Part shown: positions 1-4,383 of the stretch, in pieces
Layout of the letters: each line of letters begins with the position of its first letter
Numbering within the stretch: the stretch's first letter is position 1
Source of the DNA: Flavobacteriales bacterium
GTDB lineage: Bacteria; Bacteroidota; Bacteroidia; Flavobacteriales; UBA7430
Assembly: GCA_024959975.1 (NCBI GenBank)
Contig: JANXFM010000185.1
Span: forward strand, 1 to 5,038
DNA length: 5,038 nt
Direction: 5' to 3'
The notes under the pieces: generated by a model
Told to the model about the DNA's origin: nothing
The model's database searches: none
What the model saw: the letters and a program-made list of their open reading frames with translations, nothing else
Made by a program: the position numbers and the translations under genes

Positions 1-1
1 A

Positions 2-664
2 CCGATACTATTTCTACACCTCAGAGGATTAAAGTTTTCAGCGTATCTGAAATTGCAAAACCCAATCTCATTAAAAGGCTTGTTTTCTGTTTTGATCATG
101 GCTTTTGCGATGATCCCTTTGGCTAACTTTTTGGGCTTTTTAAATGAAAGTTTGTCATTGCCTGAGTTCTTAAATTTCTTAAAAGTCATTGAGGAGCAGA
201 CCTTACAACTTACCGAGCAGTTTCTCATCATGGACACTTACACGGACCTAATCTTGATGATCTTGTTGATGGGTGTGGTTGCCGCGGTAGGCGAGGAGCT
301 TTTGTTTCGGGGTGTATTGCAAAACTTATTTCAGGAATGGTGGGGTTCAATACATGTGGCCATTTGGGTAACGGCATTGTTGTTTAGTGTCATCCACTTG
401 CAGTATCATGCGGTTCTGCCTCGTTTTATTTTGGGCGCACTGATCGGTTATGTGTATGTGAATTCAGGGAATCTCCGAAGCTCTATCTTATTGCATTTCT
501 TCTACAATACGACTTTGCTCATCATCACTTTTATGATTCAACACGGTAGTCTGGATGCCTCATGGGAGGTGATCGGTGTGGAGAGTATCCTTTTGGTGCT
601 ACTAGCAGCTTTTGTGCTTGCAGGGGCCTTGCTTAAACTTGTTCCCCAACTTAGTGATGAGTGA
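2..664 (+). CDS. CPBP-family intramembrane glutamic protease (5' partial)
   Basis: Integral membrane protein of the CPBP (CAAX protease/bacteriocin-processing, Abi) family, glutamic proteases that cut within or near membranes; bacterial substrates are mostly unknown. The frame is open from base 2, so the true start lies left of the window; a TTG at 53 is only an internal codon. In the 220 visible residues all three signature motifs are intact: EExxxR at residues 98-103 (bases 293-310, within GEELLFRG), FxxxH at 128-132 and HxxxN at 165-169. Several hydrophobic segments surround them: about 19-35, 82-96, 115-130, 135-150, 158-175 and 191-210. Full-length relatives are usually longer, so the missing part should be one or more N-terminal helices. 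The TGA stop is at 662-664. No partner gene is visible on this side; the next long gene is on the opposite strand 0.7 kb away. Intact motifs suggest an active enzyme. The family call is firm, the physiological role is not. Confidence 0.92.
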   Translation, partial: PILFLHLRGLKFSAYLKLQNPISLKGLFSVLIMAFAMIPLANFLGFLNESLSLPEFLNFLKVIEEQTLQLTEQFLIMDTYTDLILMILLMGVVAAVGEELLFRGVLQNLFQEWWGSIHVAIWVTALLFSVIHLQYHAVLPRFILGALIGYVYVNSGNLRSSILLHFFYNTTLLIITFMIQHGSLDASWEVIGVESILLVLLAAFVLAGALLKLVPQLSDE

Positions 665-747
665 TTAGTTTACAATTCGTAGATTCCAATTTGTGTTTAA
701 AAATCGGCCGGAACCGGGTTTCACAAGTCCGTAACCAGGCATTTTTA

Positions 748-812
748 ATACCCGATATTTACACCTAAGCCAATATTAGCCAAACATTTAAATCTTGACT
801 AATATCGCGTAT
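748..812. repeat. Imperfect inverted repeat with 12-bp arms
   Basis: The left arm at 748-759 (ATACCCGATATT) pairs with the right arm at 801-812 (AATATCGCGTAT) with one mismatch in twelve; the spacer is 41 nt. A competing 7-bp pair, ATATTAG at 773-779 with CTAATAT at 799-805, shares the right arm, so two folds exclude each other. On the minus strand the repeat spans the end of the small ORF at 799-912 and is followed by TAAAAAT, so it might act as a 3' end structure. The loop is long for an intrinsic terminator, so the role is uncertain. Confidence 0.4.
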
Positions 813-912
813 CTACTTTTTTAATCAATTGTAGCCCAGTGGAAATGACAAGCACACTAAAAATAACTAAGATGCTTGTAAACCACAACAGATTTAAGGC
901 TAAGTAGTTCAT
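799..912 (-). CDS. Possible 37-residue single-TM protein
   Basis: An ATG-initiated ORF of 37 codons plus TAG on the minus strand, too short for usual gene callers. It reads as a short polar start (MNYLALN), one strong hydrophobic segment at about residues 8-29, and a charged tail with KK and DTR (about 31-36). This is the usual layout of a one-helix membrane protein, positive residues following the helix. Its ATG overlaps in an ATGA the stop of another short minus-strand reading frame that is open from about 1010 and ends with a charged, helix-like stretch (TEIEKQINKQ); that frame has no good start of its own. No Shine-Dalgarno sequence or recognisable promoter precedes it. It could be a genuine small protein, the tail of a decayed operon, or chance. 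I do not recognise a family. Confidence is low because an ORF this short can arise by chance in AT-rich DNA. Confidence 0.25.
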   Translation of the reverse strand: MNYLALNLLWFTSILVIFSVLVISTGLQLIKKVDTRY

Positions 913-1050
913 GCAAGTTGTTTGTTTATTTGTTTTTCTATTTCCGTTTGAAAGGCAGTAACAAGCATGCAGAGTTTACCAAGTTCGTCAGTTGGACAGT
1001 TGTCATTGTCAAAGTTTTAGTAAAAAGGAGTCAGAATACAGAATGTTGAT

Positions 1051-1116
1051 GATTAGTAATTGTCAGGATACAGGAGAGAAATGACTAATTAATAATGATC
1101 GATTAATAATTGTCAG
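1051..1116. repeat. Direct repeat, 16 bp, two copies 50 bp apart
   Basis: GATTAGTAATTGTCAG at 1051-1066 and GATTAATAATTGTCAG at 1101-1116 differ at one base and start exactly 50 bp apart. Between them, 1082-1115 is itself an imperfect inverted repeat (TGACTAATTAAT facing ATTAATAATTGTCA around GATC). This may be a regulatory site pair, a small dispersed repeat, or low-complexity filler. Confidence 0.45.
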
Positions 1117-1170
1117 TTCGGAAGGTGGCTCATAATAAACAAAATAGAAACAATTTTTGAGAAGTCCAAC

Positions 1171-1205
1171 AAAAGAAAAAGTCCCCGTCGCATGACGAGA
1201 ACCTT
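1171..1205 (-). terminator. Second minus-strand intrinsic terminator
   Basis: Read on the minus strand, GTTCTCGTC (1202-1194), loop ATGC and GACGGGGAC (1189-1181) form a nine-pair stem using two G-U pairs. It is extended by AAG (1205-1203) pairing with the first three U, and is followed by TTTTTCTTTT (1180-1171). On the plus strand the two wobble positions become C-A mismatches, so the signal is specific to the minus strand. It lies about 130 nt beyond the terminator that closes the exb operon, so it is either a fail-safe copy or the end of a separate short transcript. Confidence 0.6.
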
Positions 1206-1226
1206 AACCAAAAAAAGCATCAATCT

Positions 1227-1296
1227 ATGAGTGATATTAAATGCATAGTAAATTTAGTGTACTAATACCATCCATGCAATAGGTGATATCACTCAT
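1227..1296. repeat. 70-nt nested palindrome
   Basis: The outer arms ATGAGTGATAT (1227-1237) and ATATCACTCAT (1286-1296) pair perfectly over 11 bp. Inside, TGCAT (1242-1246) pairs with ATGCA (1274-1278), and TAGTA (1246-1250) pairs with TACTA (1260-1264), sharing base 1246 with the previous stem. The result is a long, interrupted hairpin. On the plus strand T continues to 1300 after the right arm. It lies between two minus-strand terminators. It could be a structured RNA, a small non-autonomous mobile or repeat element, or a plus-strand end signal for convergent transcription; I saw no target-site duplication. Confidence 0.5.
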
Positions 1297-1335
1297 TTTT
1301 AGAAGAATTTTTGAATTTAGGAGACCGGAATTAGC

Positions 1336-1365
1336 AAAAAAAAAGGAAGCCATTAGGCTTCCTTT
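1336..1365 (-). terminator. Intrinsic terminator of the exb operon
   Basis: On the minus strand AAAGGAAGCC (1365-1356), loop TAAT and GGCTTCCTTT (1351-1342) form a perfect ten-pair stem, running into an unbroken run of nine T (1344-1336). It starts 23 bases after the stop codon of exbD2, where the operon should end. On the plus strand the stem is followed by only a short T run, so it is much weaker in that direction. Confidence 0.93.
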
Positions 1366-1388
1366 AGTTTCGTATATTAAAATTACGC

Positions 1389-1856
1389 TTAGTCGACACT
1401 TGCATATGTAGCGTAATTGATCTTAAAAGCTTGTGCTTTACGTAGTTCTTGCTTGATGTCAGTGATCAGTCCCATTTTCGCATCTACATCGGCTTTGATA
1501 CAGGTGATCAACTGTGGTTTCTTTTCCTCAGCAGTAGCTTCTCTTTTTGCAGCAACAAATTCCTGGATGTCAGAGGCTAATTTGAAAGAGTCGTTTAACT
1601 GAATACGAGGTTCTGTACCAAACTTAGCTTTCATGCCCGTAACCGGTGCGCCAACGTAAATATAGCTGCAAAGGGATTTGTCTTCAATTTTCTTGACCTC
1701 CGATGCCTGCGGAAGCATGTTTTCAACCAATAAGGTAGTTTCTCTCATCACGGTGGTTACCATGAAGAAAAACAAAAGCATAAAAACGATATCCGGAAGT
1801 GAGGCTGTTGAAATGGCCGGTGTTCCACTTCCTTTTTTCTTTTTAAAACGACTCAT
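1389..1856 (-). CDS. exbD2: ExbD/TolR-family proton-motor subunit, second copy
   Basis: Biopolymer transport protein of the ExbD/TolR family, 155 residues: a short basic cytoplasmic start (MSRFKKKKG), one transmembrane helix at about 21-37, and a periplasmic domain. The helix carries the family's essential proton-carrying aspartate (D22, within LPDIVFMLLFFF), so the subunit should be able to work in the channel. The periplasmic part shows the ExbD pattern: a first strand near SLCSYIYVG, then LITCIKAD, then a helix and the strand FKINYAT at the end. Cysteines at 63 and 119 lie in those two strands and might form a disulfide. The ATG shares its A with the TAA of exbD1 (TAATG) and follows a strong AGGAGG, so translation is probably coupled. 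It is the last gene of the operon, with a terminator 23 bases downstream. No tonB follows. Partners should be ExbB and exbD1. Confidence 0.93.
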   Translation of the reverse strand: MSRFKKKKGSGTPAISTASLPDIVFMLLFFFMVTTVMRETTLLVENMLPQASEVKKIEDKSLCSYIYVGAPVTGMKAKFGTEPRIQLNDSFKLASDIQEFVAAKREATAEEKKPQLITCIKADVDAKMGLITDIKQELRKAQAFKINYATYASVD

Positions 1857-2398
1857 TATTTTCCTCCTACATTTTTAGGTTCAGCTTCAGAGATCTTTTC
1901 CGGATACATCTTTCGAATCTCCTTTTTATTGTCACCTTTTAGTTCGGTGTAGTTGACACCAAATTTCTTTTGAGCTTCGCGATCTCTAAGTTCGCGGTAA
2001 GCTGCCGAAAGTTCGTTTTGTACTTTAATGTACATCTCATAAGAGGTACCCCGATCGTTTTGAAGCGAAATAATAGCCTTTTGCGGGTTGTCTGATAAGG
2101 TTGGGTTCTTACCCCAATTGTCTAAGAATGTTTTGGCACCTTCACGCAATTGTGAAATTCCCATCAGTTCTTCCTCAACCAAAAGTTGATCTTTCGCATT
2201 TACCAGTACCACATAGATGTTCTTGGCCTTAATTTGCGAATCGTCTATGATCTCCTCATCTTCCGGCATGGCAGGTAACTTACGTACCAAACCGGTATCT
2301 ACATCCATCGTCGTCGTTACCAGGAAGAAGATAAGTAGTAAGAAGGCGATATCGGCCATCGAACCTGCGTTAATTTCCGGTAGTGATCTTCTAGACAT
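1856..2398 (-). CDS. exbD1: ExbD/TolR-family proton-motor subunit, first copy
   Basis: ExbD-family protein of 180 residues. A short cytoplasmic start (MSRRSLPEINAGS) is followed by a transmembrane helix at about 15-30 with the essential aspartate at D16 (SMADIAFLLLIFF), then a periplasmic domain. It differs from classical ExbD of about 140 residues by extra periplasmic sequence: a polar stretch around 92-107 (DNWGKNPTLSDNPQ) and a charged C-terminal extension at about 135-180 rich in Arg, Lys and Glu, ending in GGK. The pattern AIISLQNDRGTSYEMYIKVQ (109-128) occupies the usual place of the strand-plus-helix that closes the ExbD fold. The ATG at 2398 lies four bases after the stop of the three-TM gene, and the stop overlaps the start of exbD2 by one base, so the three are cotranscribed. 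No Shine-Dalgarno is visible. The role is proton-coupled force generation with ExbB; the exported substrate or outer-membrane receptor is not shown by the sequence. Confidence 0.94.
   Translation of the reverse strand: MSRRSLPEINAGSMADIAFLLLIFFLVTTTMDVDTGLVRKLPAMPEDEEIIDDSQIKAKNIYVVLVNAKDQLLVEEELMGISQLREGAKTFLDNWGKNPTLSDNPQKAIISLQNDRGTSYEMYIKVQNELSAAYRELRDREAQKKFGVNYTELKGDNKKEIRKMYPEKISEAEPKNVGGK
1863..1868 (-). promoter_or_regulatory. Strong Shine-Dalgarno (AGGAGG) for exbD2
   Basis: AGGAGG on the minus strand ends six bases before the exbD2 ATG (1856), an ideal spacing. It is built into the last codons of exbD1 (GGA GGA AAA TAA), so the upstream protein ends in Gly-Gly-Lys. Other starts in the window mostly lack such a site, and Bacteroidota genes in general rarely have one. 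It decides the start and suggests tuned translation at the gene junction. Confidence 0.75.
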
Positions 2399-2402
2399 AT
2401 GC

Positions 2403-2735
2403 TTATTTGTTAAGCATTTTTGATACTTCCGTGTAGGTGGCAGAAATGACTGCTACGACTGCAAGGATGTAAAATACAATGAGTCCTGTGCCTACTTGTT
2501 TTGATCCTGTAGCAGTAACATTGAACTTAGCAGAGTGCTCTGTTACTTCGTCAGAAGCGAATAAAGTAGCAATAATATAAATAAACAGTAAAGCTGCGAT
2601 ACCTACTCCTACCTCTTTCGCCTTTTTAGGGTGCGAGACCAAATGCATGATCGGGAACACTAAAGCTGCTAAAGTAGCAGCCGCGAGTAAGATATAGGTA
2701 AGTACTATACCGTAATTTGCCATGAAATCTCCCAT
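2403..2735 (-). CDS. Small three-TM protein of the exb operon, function unknown
   Basis: A 110-residue inner-membrane protein without a recognised enzymatic or binding motif. Three hydrophobic helices are visible at about 9-31, 43-60 and 82-102. The first loop is basic (SHPKKAKE, 34-41) and should be cytoplasmic; the second loop (61-81, DEVTEHSAKFNVTATGSK) is polar and, by the positive-inside rule, should face the periplasm. It sits between exbB and exbD1, 29 bases after the exbB stop and four bases before the exbD1 start. I recall small proteins of this kind between exbB and exbD in other Bacteroidota, so it is probably an accessory subunit or assembly factor of the motor; that is inference. 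An alternative start at 2723 (MANYGIV) has a GGGAG five bases upstream, whereas the ATG at 2735 has no such site, so the shorter 106-residue form may be the real one. Confidence 0.87.
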   Translation of the reverse strand: MGDFMANYGIVLTYILLAAATLAALVFPIMHLVSHPKKAKEVGVGIAALLFIYIIATLFASDEVTEHSAKFNVTATGSKQVGTGLIVFYILAVVAVISATYTEVSKMLNK

Positions 2736-2764
2736 TTCAATAAATTTTAACGGTTAGTAATAAA

Positions 2765-3607
2765 TTATTTTTTAGCTGCTTCTTCACGAGCTAAGATGTC
2801 AATTAAAGTGATCGAAGCATCTTCCATGGTATTTACCAAATTATCGATCTTAGCGATGATGTAGTTGTAAAATACTTGTAGGATCATGGCTACGATCAAA
2901 CCAAATACGGTTGTTAATAAGGCCACTTTAATACCCCCTGCAACTAAGGCCGGAGAGATGTTGTTGTTTGCTTCAATGGCATCAAAGGCACCGATCATAC
3001 CGATTACTGTACCCATAAATCCAAGCATTGGTGCCAGGGCGATGAATAAAGAGATCCATGATGTGTTGCGCTCTAAACGACCCATTTGTACCGAACCGTA
3101 GGCAACAATTGATTTCTCAACCATGTCTAATCCTTCCGGCGAACGCTCAAGTCCCTGATAGAAAATGGAGGCTACAGGCCCCGGAGTGTCACGACAAACG
3201 CCTTTTGCTCCTTCTATACCGCCGCTTTTTAATGCGTCATCGATGTCAGATAACAATTTGTCTGTGTTAGTTGTTGCCAGGTTTAAGTAGATGATGCGCT
3301 CAATACAAAGCGCTAAACCTAAAATTAAGGTGATCAATACAATCCCCATAAATCCGGCACCACCTTCAATGAATTTTTCTTTCAGTACCTGGTGGAAACT
3401 TGCTTCTTCAGCTTCTTCCTCTGTCGCAACAGGAGTAATTTCCTCAACAGCGAGGACAGTGTCTGCAGCAGAGTCAACTGCTAAAGAGTCTGTAGCTGTG
3501 GAGTCTGTAATTTCCGTAATTGTTTCGGGATTGTCTTGCGCCATCACTGTTATGGCATTCAAATTCAGCAAACCAAATATTGCCAGAATAGAAAGTGTTT
3601 TTTTCAT
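2765..3607 (-). CDS. exbB: ExbB: MotA/TolQ/ExbB proton channel protein with signal peptide
   Basis: Proton-channel scaffold of the ExbB-ExbD motor, 280 residues. Residues 1-24 are a signal peptide (MKKTLSILAIFG to VMAQ). Residues 25-72 are an acidic Asp/Glu/Ser/Thr-rich, probably disordered periplasmic leader. The channel domain follows: TM1 at about 85-108, a cytoplasmic loop with the helix-rich segment 112-182, TM2 at 183-210 with the family signature LGFMGTVIGMIGAF (195-208), and TM3 at 219-252 with ALLTTVFGLIVAMILQ (229-244). It ends with a cytoplasmic helix. The signal peptide and leader are absent from E. coli ExbB but are familiar in Bacteroidota. An in-frame ATG at 3673 would add 22 residues before the signal peptide and lies upstream of the candidate promoter, so I use the ATG at 3607. 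It is the first gene of the operon; proton flow would involve its TM2 and TM3 and the ExbD aspartates. Confidence 0.95.
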   Translation of the reverse strand: MKKTLSILAIFGLLNLNAITVMAQDNPETITEITDSTATDSLAVDSAADTVLAVEEITPVATEEEAEEASFHQVLKEKFIEGGAGFMGIVLITLILGLALCIERIIYLNLATTNTDKLLSDIDDALKSGGIEGAKGVCRDTPGPVASIFYQGLERSPEGLDMVEKSIVAYGSVQMGRLERNTSWISLFIALAPMLGFMGTVIGMIGAFDAIEANNNISPALVAGGIKVALLTTVFGLIVAMILQVFYNYIIAKIDNLVNTMEDASITLIDILAREEAAKK

Positions 3608-3651
3608 CTTTATTATTATTTCGTTGAATAAATTTAAACCCTTTGATTGGA

Positions 3652-3659
3652 CAAATTTA
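3652..3659 (-). promoter_or_regulatory. Candidate -7 element for the exb operon (TAAATTTG)
   Basis: TAAATTTG on the minus strand matches the Bacteroidota -7 consensus TAnnTTTG exactly and lies 44 bases before the exbB ATG, giving a plausible 5' leader of some 35-40 nt. I see no good TTG -33 element at the expected spacing; the nearest TTG is only 11 bases upstream. It is the best promoter candidate for the whole four-gene operon. Confidence 0.45.
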
Positions 3660-3770
3660 AATAAATCTAGCAATAAGTAAGCCGAAAATTAATTCTTCAT
3701 GTATTTTAATGCCGTATTGCATCGTAGTAACGTCTGTTGACATGCCATTATTGTGGTGTTAAACAAAATT

Positions 3771-3800
3771 CCGCATGTGCGGGACTCACCTTTAAAGTCC
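3771..3800. repeat. Two adjacent small hairpins
   Basis: CCGC-ATGT-GCGG at 3771-3782 is followed at once by a second stem, GACT (3783-3786) with AGTC (3796-3799); GGACT/AGTCC is possible if the first stem gives up one pair. Read on the minus strand the first hairpin is followed by AATTTTGTTT and resembles a weak terminator, but no minus-strand gene lies upstream of it. The function is unknown. Confidence 0.3.
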
Positions 3801-3839
3801 AATTCATATAGATGGGAGGGGTTCTTTACTTATTTCTAT

Positions 3840-3875
3840 TTGTTGTACATTTTATGTTGAAATTTAATACAACAA
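3840..3875. repeat. AT-rich inverted repeat with 8-bp arms
   Basis: TTGTTGTA (3840-3847) and TACAACAA (3868-3875) are perfect complements separated by 20 nt. It lies about 50 bases upstream of the candidate -7 element of the DUF4190-like gene, a position that would suit a dimeric regulator, but the low complexity makes chance quite possible. Confidence 0.3.
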
Positions 3876-3922
3876 GCTTTTTGGTTTAGTTGTTATTTAT
3901 ATATGAATGACATAAATAATAC

Positions 3923-3930
3923 TATATTTG
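3923..3930 (+). promoter_or_regulatory. Candidate -7 element (TATATTTG) for the plus-strand pair
   Basis: TATATTTG matches TAnnTTTG exactly and lies 20 bases before the ATG at 3951 (26 before the one at 3957), implying a very short leader. No TTG is found at the usual -33 distance (the nearest is at 3890-3892, 30 bases upstream), so support rests on the -7 box alone. Confidence 0.4.
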
Positions 3931-3950
3931 ATTCATTAGTTTAAGAAAAA

Positions 3951-4349
3951 ATGAATATGAAAAAAGCTTTATTCCCCCTTCTGATTTTGTTTTTATTACA
4001 TACGTTTTGTTACGCTGCTTTTCCTGTAAAAGTAAAATACGCAAATGATAAAAGTCATGTTGAGATTGCTGAACTTGGTGAGTCGGTTGGGTCAATTCTT
4101 GAGGGTCAGGCCCATGATGATGATTTGATGTGGTCAGGCAGAAGAGGTTCTGGTTTTGGTGTAGCTTCACTAGTTTGTGGCGTTTCAGGTGTGCTTTTTT
4201 CCCCTTTTATGATTCTGTTAGGTCCCTGTGCCGTTGTTTTTGGTGCTATTGGATTAAATCGTGAATTAAATGGTCTCGCAATCGCAGGCTTATGTTTAGG
4301 ATTACTTGGAATAGCAGTTCTGTCACTTTGGTTTATTTCTTTAATTTAA
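3951..4349 (+). CDS. Exported protein with DUF4190-like two-helix domain
   Basis: A 132-residue protein with a signal peptide (about 1-23, ending FCYAA before FPVKV), a polar linker at 24-67 containing an acidic patch (AHDDDL), and two strong hydrophobic helices at about 69-100 and 108-131. The motif pattern FGVASLVCGVSG...GAIGLNRELNGLAIAGLCLGLLG resembles DUF4190-type domains, where a Gly-rich hairpin of two helices carries a short basic or polar turn (here NREL) and the GLAIAGLxLG signature. The biochemical function of that family is unknown; membrane anchoring is all that can be claimed. The ATG at 3957 (MKKALF) is an equally good start. No Shine-Dalgarno is visible, only A-rich sequence. 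The next gene begins 34 bases after the stop on the same strand, so the two may share a transcript. The exb operon diverges from it. Confidence 0.8.
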   Translation: MNMKKALFPLLILFLLHTFCYAAFPVKVKYANDKSHVEIAELGESVGSILEGQAHDDDLMWSGRRGSGFGVASLVCGVSGVLFSPFMILLGPCAVVFGAIGLNRELNGLAIAGLCLGLLGIAVLSLWFISLI

Positions 4350-4383
4350 TGATTATGGCATAGTTCAACCTCATAGAAATAGC

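Larger units (their letters stand above)
665..1335. other. Long AT-rich intergenic region with structured DNA
   Basis: About 0.7 kb without a long ORF on either strand, between the convergent ends of the protease gene (+) and the exb operon (minus). It holds a possible tiny membrane-protein ORF (799-912, minus), a 12-bp imperfect inverted repeat (748-812), a 16-bp direct repeat (1051-1066 and 1101-1116), a minus-strand terminator (1171-1205) and a 70-nt nested palindrome (1227-1296). I looked for the Bacteroidota -7 motif TAnnTTTG on both strands and found no convincing copy. There is no sign of transposase ends or tRNA. Some of it reads like filler left by decayed sequence. Confidence 0.6.
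3608..3950. other. Divergent intergenic region
   Basis: 343 bases between the divergent exbB (minus) and the DUF4190-like gene (+). It contains candidate -7 elements for both directions (3652-3659 minus, 3923-3930 plus), two adjacent small hairpins (3771-3800), a short G-rich run near 3814-3821 and an AT-rich inverted repeat (3840-3875). I see no ORF with coding character here. The middle part (3700-3830) is less AT-rich than its edges and may be a remnant of older sequence, but I do not recognise it. Confidence 0.6.

Noticed and set aside
53..55. TTG as the start of the CPBP protease
   Set aside because: The frame is open and protein-like from base 2, and family members need more N-terminal sequence; the TTG is internal and has no ribosome binding site.
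683..710. GC-rich CCGG-AA-CCGG palindrome after the protease gene as its terminator
   Set aside because: The possible stem is only three or four pairs around a tiny loop and no T run follows on the plus strand.
841..912. Plus-strand 20-codon ORF (from ATG near 846) as a gene
   Set aside because: Very short, no upstream signals and opposite the more protein-like minus-strand frame.
1003..1050. Four-helix-bundle (23S intervening-sequence protein) remnant on the minus strand
   Set aside because: The charged stretch and surrounding filler recalled such genes, but no diagnostic motif of that family can be read.
3608..3673. 22-residue N-terminal extension of ExbB from the ATG at 3673
   Set aside because: It would place a polar stretch before an evident signal peptide, and the best promoter box (3652-3659) lies inside it.
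3291..3680. Plus-strand 129-codon ORF opposite exbB
   Set aside because: It is antisense to the exbB signal and leader region and has the Ser/Val-rich composition expected from the complement of acidic codons; no ribosome site and no recognisable domain.
3715..3770. Integron attC-like site (GTTTAAC on the minus strand)
   Set aside because: Only one core-like heptamer was found; no matching GTTRRRY partner at the proper distance and no integrase.
3922..4170. Minus-strand 82-codon ORF opposite the DUF4190-like gene
   Set aside because: A His/Gln-rich composition typical of an antisense shadow; the plus strand has a clear signal peptide and domain.
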